From NCBI RefSeq assembly GCF_003667315.2, contig NZ_RCTZ02000031.1, positions 1 to 32,345 on the forward strand: a stretch of DNA of 32,345 bases, read 5' to 3'. Below the pieces are notes generated by a model. That model made no database searches. It saw nothing but the letters and a program-made list of their open reading frames with translations, and was not told the origin of the DNA. Made by a program: the position numbers and the translations under genes. Below, piece by piece: positions 7,690 through 14,929 of this stretch (positions within the stretch are counted from its first letter, which is position 1; every line of letters begins with the position of its first letter). This stretch comes from Tropicibacter alexandrii (GTDB lineage: Bacteria > Pseudomonadota > Alphaproteobacteria > Rhodobacterales > Rhodobacteraceae).

Positions 7690-9120
7690 TCATCCGGCGC
7701 AGCAGCTCAACTTTGCCACGTCCATATCGAAGGTTTGCGCCGCCAGCTTCAGCCCTTCCACGGTCGTCAGATAGGGGAAGATCGTCTCCCCGAGCGCCTT
7801 TGTGGTCATGCCAAACTTCAGCGCCATAACGAGGGTCTGGATCGTATCGGACCCCTCGGGCGCGATGATCTGGCCGCCAAGCAGCCGGTCGGACTTTCTG
7901 TCCGCCACCAGCTTGATCAATCCGCGCGTGTCGCGTGCGGCCAGTGCGCGCGGCACCTGATCGAGCGGTACGATGGACGTCTTGACGTCGAGGCCCGCGT
8001 CCCGCGCCTGGGCTTCACCGAGACCGACGCCCGCGACCTGCGGGTCGGAAAACACCACCCAGGGCATCGCGGCGTTGTCGTAGCGATGGTCTTCGCCGAG
8101 AACCGCATTTTTGGCCGCGAGCTTTGCACCATAGGCCGCCATATAGACGAACTGGTCGCGGTCGGTCACATCGCCTGCGGCATAGATGCCGCGCACCGAT
8201 GTCTGCATGTCCTCGCCGACGACGATGGACCCACGCGCGTCGGTTTCCACGCCGATTGCGTCCAGGCCCATATCTTTGGTATTGGCCCGCCTGCCAGCGG
8301 TCGAAACGAGGTGATCCGCCGTCACTTCGACAGGCTTTCCGTTCTGGATCACGCGCAGTGTCACGCCCGCGTCGTCGCGGCGCACAGTGTCGTAGCTTAA
8401 CCCGGTCAGAAGGGTGATGCCTTCAGCCTCGAACGCCGCCGCCAATGCCTCCGAGACCTCTGGTTCCGCGCCGGGCAACAGATGCGAACGGGCGACAAGC
8501 GTGACCTTCACGCCCATGCGGCTCATCATCTGGGCCAGCTCCGCGCCGATGTAGCCCGCGCCGATGAAGATCAGGCTTTTCGGCAGTACTTCGAGTTCCA
8601 GAAGACTGGTGCTGTTGAGCGCGCCGATTTCCTCGATGCCGTCGATGGTCGGCAGAACGGGACGCCCGCCCGTGGCGATGATGGTCCTCGGTGCTTTCAG
8701 GGTTCGCTCACCGACTGTCACGCCACCTTCGATCAGCCGCGCGGGACCGGCGTCGATGTAATCGACATCCTCATATTCCGGCAGAAGGTCCGCGTATTTC
8801 TTCTGGCGCAGGGTCGTGACCAGATCGTCCTTGGACTGAACGAGCGTCTGCCAATCATCCACTTGTGCCCGTCCCGACAGGCCGGGGAACCGCTTGGCAG
8901 CCCCCGCACAGTGCACGGCCTCTGCCGCACGGATCATCGCCTTGGAGGGCACGCATCCCACGTTGACGCAAGTTCCGCCGATGGTGCCATGTCCTACGAG
9001 GGCGACACGCTTTCCGGCATCCGCGCCGGTAATTGCGGCGGAGAACCCCGCCGATCCGGCCCCAAGAACGATCAGGTCATAGCCGCCCTGTTCATCGTCG
9101 TTTTTGTTCAGGTCTTTCAT
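7690..9120 (-). CDS. merA: Mercuric reductase MerA (short form)
   Basis: MerA is the cytoplasmic flavoprotein that reduces Hg(II) to volatile Hg(0) with NADPH. This form is 476 aa from the ATG at 9120. That start is preceded by GAGG and lies one base after the previous stop; a second in-frame start 18 nt upstream is less likely. Seen are the FAD motif LGAGSAGFSAA (about residues 19-29), the active-site pair C51/C56 in GGTCVNVGCVPSK, the NAD(P) motif FIGAGYIGAELA, AAGDVTD, and the C-terminal vicinal pair C473-C474 (LSCCAG) that receives Hg(II). The N-terminal MerP-like metal-binding domain of longer MerA proteins is absent. The separate membrane Cys-pair proteins encoded upstream may deliver the metal directly. 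Confidence 0.95.
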   Translation of the reverse strand: MKDLNKNDDEQGGYDLIVLGAGSAGFSAAITGADAGKRVALVGHGTIGGTCVNVGCVPSKAMIRAAEAVHCAGAAKRFPGLSGRAQVDDWQTLVQSKDDLVTTLRQKKYADLLPEYEDVDYIDAGPARLIEGGVTVGERTLKAPRTIIATGGRPVLPTIDGIEEIGALNSTSLLELEVLPKSLIFIGAGYIGAELAQMMSRMGVKVTLVARSHLLPGAEPEVSEALAAAFEAEGITLLTGLSYDTVRRDDAGVTLRVIQNGKPVEVTADHLVSTAGRRANTKDMGLDAIGVETDARGSIVVGEDMQTSVRGIYAAGDVTDRDQFVYMAAYGAKLAAKNAVLGEDHRYDNAAMPWVVFSDPQVAGVGLGEAQARDAGLDVKTSIVPLDQVPRALAARDTRGLIKLVADRKSDRLLGGQIIAPEGSDTIQTLVMALKFGMTTKALGETIFPYLTTVEGLKLAAQTFDMDVAKLSCCAG

Positions 9121-9121
9121 C

Positions 9122-9259
9122 TCAGCGCGCCTCGCCATGTTCGGGGTCTTTTGGTCTGGCGGCGAGCAGATATATGACCGCGCCGATGGCGATCAGCGGT
9201 GTCAACATGCCGAGGAGGCCGAAGACCATGCCGGTGGCGGTGCAACATCCCATCATCAT
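9122..9259 (-). CDS. Orf45, tiny Cys-Cys membrane protein in the mer operon
   Basis: This is a 45-aa peptide with one or two predicted membrane helices. It has a vicinal cysteine pair at residues 5-6 (MMMGCCTATG) and a charged tail (ARPKDPEHGEAR). Its ATG overlaps the TGA of the merF-like gene as ATGA, and its stop is one base before the merA ATG, so it is embedded in the coupled operon. I do not recognise the family. The cysteine pair next to a membrane segment, as in MerF and MerT, suggests it passes Hg(II) to MerA. That is an inference. Confidence 0.68.
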   Translation of the reverse strand: MMMGCCTATGMVFGLLGMLTPLIAIGAVIYLLAARPKDPEHGEAR

Positions 9260-9642
9260 AAGAGCGATCCTTTCTTTTGCGCACGGTTCAGGAGAACCGC
9301 GTAGAGTGCTGTGGCGGCGAAAACGCCGATTGTGATCCGTATTGCGAACCTGAATTCGAGAAGAATGATCAGGATCGACAGGGCCACCGCGAGGCCGGTG
9401 GCCCAAAGTTTCGGGGCCGGTCCCGGTTTGCCAGCGCGCAGCCAAAGGGCCTGTGCCACCACGGCGAGGCTGAAAAACAGCAGCGGGAACAGGGCGTAAT
9501 CGAGCCAGCCCGTGAGGGCCGACAATCCGACGCCAGCGACGATGACGACCAGAAGCGGTGTAAAGCAGCAGAGCGCGGCGAAGAGCGCACCGCCAAGCCC
9601 CCATTTCAGCAGACGGTCGGAATTTTCAGGTGTGTCAGTCAA
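9256..9642 (-). CDS. merF: MerF-like mercury transporter with extra membrane half
   Basis: This 128-aa membrane protein has an N-terminal half (residues about 12-68) that matches the MerF pattern: FAALCCFTPLLVV with vicinal C25-C26, then GLSALTGWLDYALFPLL. MerF is normally about 80 aa with two helices. Here two more helices follow (about 80-98 and 102-118). MerF lacks a periplasmic partner requirement and carries Hg(II) inward. The start is TTG at 9642, which overlaps the preceding TGA as TTGA; longer in-frame starts would run deep into the upstream gene. Its stop overlaps the next ATG. The second cysteine pair found near the C terminus of classical MerF is missing. Confidence 0.75.
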   Translation of the reverse strand: MTDTPENSDRLLKWGLGGALFAALCCFTPLLVVIVAGVGLSALTGWLDYALFPLLFFSLAVVAQALWLRAGKPGPAPKLWATGLAVALSILIILLEFRFAIRITIGVFAATALYAVLLNRAQKKGSLL

Positions 9643-9890
9643 GGAGCCGTCTTTCTTTGTGATGGGTCGGGGCCGGAGGCGCGTTTCATTTGCGAACGAC
9701 GCAGTGCGCGGACGATCAGGTAGGTCAGACCCGCCAAAACCAGCACGGCAATGCCACTCATTCCAGAGAGCCAAGCCCCAACGCCGCCGAACAACGCTGC
9801 AAGCACGGCAGTTCCGCCGCCGCAGCAGACGACCACGACCGGAGCTGCTATTCCGAAGGCCAGCAGGCCACCCATCAGATTGTCACGCAT
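9639..9890 (-). CDS. Orf83, Cys-Cys membrane protein in the mer operon
   Basis: This 83-aa protein begins MRDNLMGGLLAFGIAAP. It has two predicted membrane helices, a vicinal cysteine pair C22-C23 in VVVVCCGGGTAVLAALFGG, and a basic C-terminal tail. I chose the ATG at 9890 because it lies 10 nt after the merP stop and gives a membrane protein from its first residues. Its own stop overlaps the merF-like start. It is not a standard MerT, MerC, MerE or MerF by sequence, though the CC in the first helix is the hallmark of mercury importers. A role in Hg(II) uptake is inferred. Confidence 0.72.
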   Translation of the reverse strand: MRDNLMGGLLAFGIAAPVVVVCCGGGTAVLAALFGGVGAWLSGMSGIAVLVLAGLTYLIVRALRRSQMKRASGPDPSQRKTAP

Positions 9891-9900
9891 TGCAGGCGGC

Positions 9901-10215
9901 TCAGGAGGCTGTGTCGGGCAGCACCTGCGCCGGATAGCCATTGGCCGTCACCGCGCCGATGATGCTTTCGATGGAAGTTTCGGCGTCATCGTAGGTCACG
10001 CTGTAAACACCCTGCCCGTATTCGGGGCCGTCCTCGAATGCGGCGATCTCGACCGACGGAACACCGCGCATCGAGCTGGCAACAATGAACGAACAGGACG
10101 GGCATGTCAGTTCGCTGACGGCGATCTCGACCTGGCGCTCTTCAGCGAGGGCCGGGGTCGAGAGTGCGACGATGGCCAGGGCGGATAACAGGAGATGCTT
10201 CATGGTCATGGTCAT
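9901..10215 (-). CDS. merP: MerP-like periplasmic mercury-binding protein
   Basis: This is a 104-aa periplasmic HMA-fold protein that scavenges Hg(II) and hands it to MerT. A signal peptide covers residues about 5-24 (KHLLLSALAIVALSTPALAE, cleaved before E). The metal site is C38-P-S-C41 in SELTCPSCSFIV, where classical MerP has GMTCxxC. The sequence ends with a typical IIGAVTANGYPAQ segment. Three ATGs lie six bases apart (10215, 10209, 10203). GAGG stands 5' of the first two, so either of those is likely used. It lies 9 nt after merT, the usual order. Confidence 0.88.
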   Translation of the reverse strand: MTMTMKHLLLSALAIVALSTPALAEERQVEIAVSELTCPSCSFIVASSMRGVPSVEIAAFEDGPEYGQGVYSVTYDDAETSIESIIGAVTANGYPAQVLPDTAS

Positions 10216-10224
10216 GGTCCTCGT

Positions 10225-10632
10225 TCAGAATTTCAGGATGAAGGGGGTGATGTAGGGAAAGATCATGGCGACAGCGACAATCGCGGAAGCGGCCCAGAGG
10301 GTTGCGCGCATGATGCGGCGGTCGATGGGGCGGGCGCAGGTGCCATCGGCACAGGCCTCGGCATCTACAGGCTTGTAAGCCTTGTAGAAGCCGTATCCCA
10401 AAAACGCGGCGCTCAGCGCGAAGGTGTACCATTTGTAGGCATAGAGCGCCCCGAGCTGCGCGATGAACACGCCTGTCACGCCAAAGCTGACCAGCACCAA
10501 TGGAAGGATGCAGCAAGAAGTCATCGCCAGCGCACCGAGGACGCCGAGGCCGGTCACGCCCCATCCCTTGGTGGTTTCGTCGCCAATTTTCTGCGACTGA
10601 GATTGCGGAAGTTCCGCCAAATGTTGTTCCAT
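10225..10632 (-). CDS. merT: Mercuric ion transporter MerT
   Basis: MerT is the inner-membrane protein that takes Hg(II) from MerP into the cytoplasm. The protein has 135 aa from the ATG at 10632, the first gene after the mer promoter. Three hydrophobic helices are visible. The first carries C40-C41 in MTSCCILPLVLVSFGVTG, the canonical MerT motif. The cytoplasmic-loop pair is C94 and C99 (ACADGTCA), and the last helix is in the final 25 residues. A 20-residue polar N-terminal extension makes it slightly longer than the usual 116 aa. Confidence 0.93.
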   Translation of the reverse strand: MEQHLAELPQSQSQKIGDETTKGWGVTGLGVLGALAMTSCCILPLVLVSFGVTGVFIAQLGALYAYKWYTFALSAAFLGYGFYKAYKPVDAEACADGTCARPIDRRIMRATLWAASAIVAVAMIFPYITPFILKF

Positions 10633-10661
10633 CGAATCTTCCTTGAACAGATGTTTCCACC

Positions 10662-10692
10662 GTTCTAGGGTCTGTAGTTGATACAGGCTCAA
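10662..10692 (-). promoter_or_regulatory. mer operator-promoter (PmerT) with 19-bp spacer
   Basis: On the minus strand, TTGAGC (10692-10687) and TAGAAC (10667-10662) are separated by exactly 19 bp, the overlong spacing typical of MerR-controlled promoters. The spacer holds a perfect dyad: CTGTA (10672-10676 on the plus strand) and TACAG (10682-10686) with 5 bp between. MerR would bind here and untwist the DNA when Hg(II) is present. It lies between the divergent merR and merT. Confidence 0.9.
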
Positions 10693-10708
10693 GGGATTTT
10701 TCGGCACA

Positions 10709-11122
10709 ATGAGTAACACAAGCGTGAGATCAATTCGGCGGGGCGATTTGGCCCGCGCAACGGGCTGCAACCTGGAAACCATTCGCTATTACGAGAAAAT
10801 CGGGATCATGCCGGACCCGCCGCGCAGTACGAAGGGCTACCGAAGCTACGACGATGCCCACGTCAAGCGGCTGAAATTCGTCATGCGGTCCCGCGATCTA
10901 GGCTTTTCTCTCGAAGAGGTTCGCGGGCTGCTTGGGCTGGTCGATGACCGATCCCGGACATGCGCCGAGGTGCAGATCATCGCCGAAGATCATCTGACTG
11001 ACGTTCAGGCCAAGATTGCCGATCTGCAGCGCATCGAGCGCGTCCTGTCGGACACTGTTGCGCGATGCACCGGCGATGCTGCCCCAGAATGCGCGGTGAT
11101 CGATGCGTTACTCGATGCTTAG
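10709..11122 (+). CDS. merR: Mercury-responsive regulator MerR
   Basis: This is a 137-aa MerR-family activator/repressor. The N-terminal winged HTH spans about residues 8-75 (LARATGCNLETIRYYEKIGI, then the GYRSY wing), followed by a dimerisation helix. The three metal-binding cysteines are C85 (RTCAEV), C120 and C128 (CTGDAAPEC). The first interval is 35 residues, as in Tn501 MerR as I recall it; the second is 8, one shorter than the classic 9. The gene diverges from merT across the 19-bp-spacer promoter. The ATG has only a weak AGGG upstream. Hg(II) specificity follows from the cysteines and the operon. Confidence 0.93.
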   Translation: MSNTSVRSIRRGDLARATGCNLETIRYYEKIGIMPDPPRSTKGYRSYDDAHVKRLKFVMRSRDLGFSLEEVRGLLGLVDDRSRTCAEVQIIAEDHLTDVQAKIADLQRIERVLSDTVARCTGDAAPECAVIDALLDA

Positions 11123-11348
11123 TCCACCCTAAAGAAGAGGGGGCAACGGACCTTCGTGAACGGCGCAGCGAAAGCCCGAAAAGTCCCGCACTGTGTGATT
11201 TTATGCGCAGCGCAGCGAATGGCGGCTTTCACAAACGCAGGTTTGTAAAACGGATGTAAAATAGGCTCTCAGATAGCGAACTCGTGCATCTCAGCTCGTG
11301 TCTCAATGTAAATTCCGCAAAGGGTGCCAGCGTCAGGGAAAAATATTT
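11123..11348. other. Right margin of the mer element, no intact gene
   Basis: These 226 bp lie between merR and the right inverted repeat. No plausible gene is seen on either strand. In autonomous Tn3 relatives this end would carry transposase or res sequences; none can be recognised here. Confidence 0.5.
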
Positions 11349-11386
11349 CTTAACGTAGGATTTTGCACTGAGCCGGAGCAGACCCC
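11349..11386 (-). repeat. Right 38-bp terminal inverted repeat (Tn3 family)
   Basis: It reads CTTAACGTAGG at its inner edge and ends GCAGACCCC at 11386. It is the reverse complement of 5675-5712 with a single mismatch. Confidence 0.93.
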
Positions 11387-11391
11387 AGGCA
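11387..11391 (+). repeat. Right target-site duplication AGGCA
   Basis: This is an exact copy of 5670-5674, directly outside the right inverted repeat. Confidence 0.9.
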
Positions 11392-11739
11392 GCAGGAAAG
11401 CCGGTGTCCACCTCGCGGCGTGCGTATCTGACCGACCTGCAGGACACGATCTTCATGGCGATCCCGGAAGAGAACCTCGCGCTGATGCCGCTAAGCCAAC
11501 AGGTCCTGAACGACCCTTCATTTTACGCGGACGCCATGCACTATGCCGCCGCGATCAGCGAGGATGAGCTCTTCATGGCGCTGTCCTCTTCGCTGAAGGA
11601 CATGACGGTGCAAGACGCCCGGGCGTTCGTCTCGAAGCTCTGGCACAGCACGATCGATGACAATGCCCGCAAATATGCCGAAGCGTTGAAGCGCCCCGAG
11701 CGTGAAATCATGCCGCTGCGGCCTGGGAACACCGTGTAA
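11392..11739 (+). pseudogene. 3' half of the gene split by the mer element
   Basis: These 115 codons continue the frame of 5486-5674 once the transposon and one AGGCA copy are removed. The joint reads DAKA|AGKPVSTSRRAYL. A GTG at 11404 could allow a 111-aa product on its own, but no ribosome binding site supports it. The residues after the joint look helical and acidic, with LSQQVLNDPSFYADAMHYAA and MTVQDARAFVSKLWHSTIDD. The protein family is not recognised. Confidence 0.78.
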
Positions 11740-11815
11740 GATCGGAGCCATTCTCTTGGCTTGAGCCCTACCGAGGTTGGCCGCCGCGAATCCCCTTTCC
11801 CGGAGGTGGCACCCT

Positions 11816-12469
11816 GTGCAGCGCGCGAAAGCCGTTGAAGGCGCTGTGGGGACGACTACTGTCGCCAACATGATGAACTGGGATCACATGCGCGTCTTCT
11901 TCCGGCGCACCGCGGCGCTTGCCGCTTTTGTCGCGCTGCTCTGGGCGATCCAAGTCGTCAATTGGATCACCGGCTACGGCCTGAACCCGGCCTTCGGCCT
12001 GATCCCCAGGCACGGCAGCGGGTTGGATGGTGTCATCGCTATGCCCCTCCTGCATGGGAGTTTCTCGCACCTGATGGCCAATACGCCGCCGCTCCTGGTG
12101 ATGGGTGGGCTGCTGGTGGCAACGACCACGCGAGGCTTGCTGTCGGTGAACGCCGTGGTGATCGGCCTAGGGGGCGGTCTCGTGTGGTTGTTCGGCGGCT
12201 CGGCGATCCATATCGGTGCGTCGGGGCTGATCTTCGGCTGGTTTGGCTTCCTCATCGCGCGCGGTCTTGTGGATCGCTCTCCGATCACGCTGGGCGCGGC
12301 GCTGGTGGTCGGTGTCCTCTATGGCTCTATTCTCTGGGGCGTTCTTCCGGGCCAACCCGGCGTGTCGTGGGAGGCGCATCTCTTCGGCGCTATCGCGGGC
12401 GCGGGCGCTGCGTTCCTAATCCGAACGCATGTCCATGCGCCGCGCCTCGGCGGCGTCGATCTGAACTGA
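11816..12469 (+). CDS. Rhomboid-family intramembrane serine protease
   Basis: This 217-aa polytopic membrane protease cleaves substrates within or near the lipid bilayer. I chose the GTG at 11816 because GGAGGT lies 8 nt upstream; the ATG pair at 11870-11875 lacks one. About six helices are visible. The catalytic dyad is S136 in [10 protein letters not shown] and H188 in [12 protein letters not shown]. The supporting H85/N89 motif is [11 protein letters not shown] (residues 80-90). This is the compact bacterial rhomboid layout. The gene stands alone between the split gene and the defence-like block, and its substrate is unknown. Confidence 0.88.
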   Translation: MQRAKAVEGAVGTTTVANMMNWDHMRVFFRRTAALAAFVALLWAIQVVNWITGYGLNPAFGLIPRHGSGLDGVIAMPLLHGSFSHLMANTPPLLVMGGLLVATTTRGLLSVNAVVIGLGGGLVWLFGGSAIHIGASGLIFGWFGFLIARGLVDRSPITLGAALVVGVLYGSILWGVLPGQPGVSWEAHLFGAIAGAGAAFLIRTHVHAPRLGGVDLN

Positions 12470-12748
12470 AACAGTGCAATCGGGCCTAAGCTGCCGATCG
12501 ACCTCGTTTGGTGCAGCGTATGCTTCATGATCTTGCCAAGAAAGTGCTCTGAACGGTTGCCGTGACTTCTCGAAAGATGGAAATGGCCCACGTTGTTGTT
12601 CTCTCCTCTCGTAAACAGAGAAGAGGTGGAGAGGACCAGAACTTGCTCGGCAAGTGGGCTCGCAGGTCAGGGCCAAGGAAAAGTGTCGGATTGCGCCCTA
12701 GCAGCTACGCAGTCATAGTGCCACTGAGGGCAGGCGGGAGCAAATAGC

Positions 12749-14725
12749 ATGGACGTTCGAATTCAAACCGGCTGGGACAACGACCCCGCAGGGCGCATTC
12801 GAAACTTATCGCTTGCTCCGAATGCCAAGAACTCACTTTTCCCACTTTTTGAAGCTGTGATGAACTCCATTCACGCCGTCGAAGACAGATTTGGCAAGGA
12901 TAATCTCAGCAAGGGCGAAGTCACAATCGAACTGCACCGCACTGAATCTGGGGAGATGGAAGGCTTTACTATTTCTGACAATGGAATTGGCTTTAACGAA
13001 AGCAATCTCGAGTCTTTTCGCCGAATGGACTCACGTGCCAAAGAAAAGATTGGCGGAAAAGGCGTAGGGCGCCTTGTTTGGCTCAAGGTGCTGGACGAGG
13101 TGCGTATTCAAAGTGTTTACGATGACGGGTCCATCGGTCGTTCTATTTCTTTTGATTTCAAGGTTTCCAACCCAACGGACAATCTGACCCTTGCGCCAGC
13201 GGATCAAAGCACTCCAGGCTCAATTATTCAGTTGACTCCCTACAAACGTGACTACGCTCTGCACATACCGAAGAAGGCAAGCACGATCACAAATCGGCTT
13301 TTGGCTCATTTCATAAGTTACTTCATCAATATCAGTCATCCAAAAATTACGGTCTGTGATGTTGATGCCGAGATAGACCTGTTCGAGGCATTCTCAGAAT
13401 CAGTTGAGCGCGATGCAGATTATCGGTTCACTTTATCCGCTTCTGGCGGGTCCGAAGATTTTGTCTGCCACTGTTTTCTGCTTCCCAAAGCAATCTCTGA
13501 CGACGAAAGAAGCACGAACGCACTTTACCTTGGAGCAAACGGACGTGCTGTAAAACGGTTCGACATGGACGGGGTGATTGGCCTTAAGGCTATTGATAGT
13601 AAATTCGCATTCCTTGGGTATATTGAAAGTGCGGCCCTCGATGAATCTGTGAATGACACAAGAACGGACTTCTCTTTGTCAGAAGATGAGATTGAGAGCA
13701 TCGTCGATCAGGCGAAAGAGCGCGTCAAGGAGTTCCTCGCCCCCGAACTCGCTGAGATTCGAGAGAAGCAGACAGGCATTGTCAGCGCCCTCCGCATCGA
13801 GCATCCTCGTTTCCTTAGTATTCAAGGTACGGATGCTGAAGTCGCGGAAACGCTCCATTACGGCACGAACCGGAAAGAGGACATATTTGTGGAAATGTCC
13901 CGTCAGTCGCTGCGTCAATATGAACGCCGTAAGAATGCTTTCAAACGGTCAATTGAGAAGAAGTTGCCTGACGTGGAGGCGAAGGCCAAAGAGTATGTCG
14001 CAGAACTCAAGCAAGAGTCGGTGTCGTCGCTTGCTGAATATGTCATGAAGCGCAAGTTGGTTCTCGATGTGTTCGAAGAGAGCTTGAAATTCAAGCCTAA
14101 TACAGATCAAGATTCCGAGTATGAGGACGTTCTCCACGACATAATCTGCCCTCTGAAATCCACTTCCTCGGATTTGGATTACGACGATCACAATTTATGG
14201 ATCGTTGACGACCGACTGGCATTCTACTCATATTTCAACTCTGACACCCGCATGGAAAAGCAAGTGTCAGATCCCACTCACCCAAAAGATAGGCCAGACG
14301 TCTCCATTTTCGACCTTGGCCTTGGCTTTGAAAATGAAGACAAGTCTTCCCCAATCACTATTGTAGAATTCAAGCGTCCGAAAATCGACAACTACACTTT
14401 GGAGAAAAACCCCATCACGCAAGTCCGAAAATATGTTGAAGACATGCGGAAGTCTGGTGAGGCGATCAAGTATGACGGGACTCCCATACGCTCAATCGAA
14501 GAAACTACGCCGTTCATGTGTCACATCATCGCGGATATAACACCCAAGCTACGTGATGTCATGAAGGCTCTCGGGAACTTCCACCGAAAGGCGGGTTCAA
14601 ACACATACTATTCGTGGGACGCGTCCTATTCGATTTTTATCGAGGTCTCGTCTTTCAAAGACGTTCTCGAGTCCGCTAAGTCACGCAACCGAGCATTCTT
14701 CGAACGTATCGGGATCTCAGTATAA
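12749..14725 (+). CDS. GHKL ATPase with C-terminal PD-(D/E)XK-like nuclease
   Basis: This 658-aa protein combines two enzymatic modules. The N-terminal 200 residues form a GHKL (Hsp90/MutL/histidine-kinase-type) ATP-binding fold. Its N box is FEAVMNSIHAVED (about 34-46), its G1 box SDNGIGF (76-82), and its G2 loop GGKGVGRLVWL (102-112). A long linker with a coiled, charged stretch (about 375-445) follows. The C-terminal part has D517 in RPDVSIF, then E540-F-K542 in TIVEFKRP, and Q558 in ITQVRKYV, which together resemble the PD-(D/E)XK nuclease core with its motif IV Gln. The start has GGGAG about 9 nt upstream. Base composition is clearly AT-richer than the flanks. The gene converges on an Abi gene, so I infer an anti-phage or self-targeting effector. 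I cannot name a described system for it. Confidence 0.78.
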   Translation: MDVRIQTGWDNDPAGRIRNLSLAPNAKNSLFPLFEAVMNSIHAVEDRFGKDNLSKGEVTIELHRTESGEMEGFTISDNGIGFNESNLESFRRMDSRAKEKIGGKGVGRLVWLKVLDEVRIQSVYDDGSIGRSISFDFKVSNPTDNLTLAPADQSTPGSIIQLTPYKRDYALHIPKKASTITNRLLAHFISYFINISHPKITVCDVDAEIDLFEAFSESVERDADYRFTLSASGGSEDFVCHCFLLPKAISDDERSTNALYLGANGRAVKRFDMDGVIGLKAIDSKFAFLGYIESAALDESVNDTRTDFSLSEDEIESIVDQAKERVKEFLAPELAEIREKQTGIVSALRIEHPRFLSIQGTDAEVAETLHYGTNRKEDIFVEMSRQSLRQYERRKNAFKRSIEKKLPDVEAKAKEYVAELKQESVSSLAEYVMKRKLVLDVFEESLKFKPNTDQDSEYEDVLHDIICPLKSTSSDLDYDDHNLWIVDDRLAFYSYFNSDTRMEKQVSDPTHPKDRPDVSIFDLGLGFENEDKSSPITIVEFKRPKIDNYTLEKNPITQVRKYVEDMRKSGEAIKYDGTPIRSIEETTPFMCHIIADITPKLRDVMKALGNFHRKAGSNTYYSWDASYSIFIEVSSFKDVLESAKSRNRAFFERIGISV

Positions 14726-14929
14726 TCAAGTTTGCTTCCGCGTTTCTCTGCCACTTTAACTAATACGCAGGGAACCACCACTTTCCACCCTTCCTTGCGG
14801 AACGTAGCGCCAACCCATTCCTCATAAAGAAGGGCGCACGGGTCGCTGTGACTGACCTGCAACGCAGCTTTTCTGAACCGGCCTTTTGGGACATCGTGCG
14901 GCAATGTCGGATAGCAGGAAGTCGGCGGG

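Larger units (their letters stand above)
5675..11386. mobile_element. Tn3-family mercury-resistance element without transposase
   Basis: This 5,712-bp unit is bounded by 38-bp inverted repeats that start GGGGTCTG and end ACGTTAAG, the classic Tn3-family signature. The two repeats differ at one position. A 5-bp duplication (AGGCA) flanks them. Inside are only the mer genes, ynfA and two short non-coding margins (5768-5931 and 11123-11348). I find no tnpA or tnpR reading frame, so the element must have moved with a transposase supplied elsewhere or have lost its own. It interrupts a reading frame in phase (5486-5674 / 11392-11739), and the perfect duplication implies a recent, simple insertion. 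Confidence 0.93.

Noticed and set aside
11229-11456. Minus-strand open frame over the right inverted repeat of the mer element
   Set aside because: It runs through the terminal repeat and the target gene, has no ribosome binding site, and I see no transposase or resolvase motif in it.
12590-12640. Imperfect inverted repeat rich in TCTCC/AGAGG before the GHKL gene
   Set aside because: The arms are purine/pyrimidine runs with mismatches and no clear loop or conserved form; not enough to call a regulatory site.
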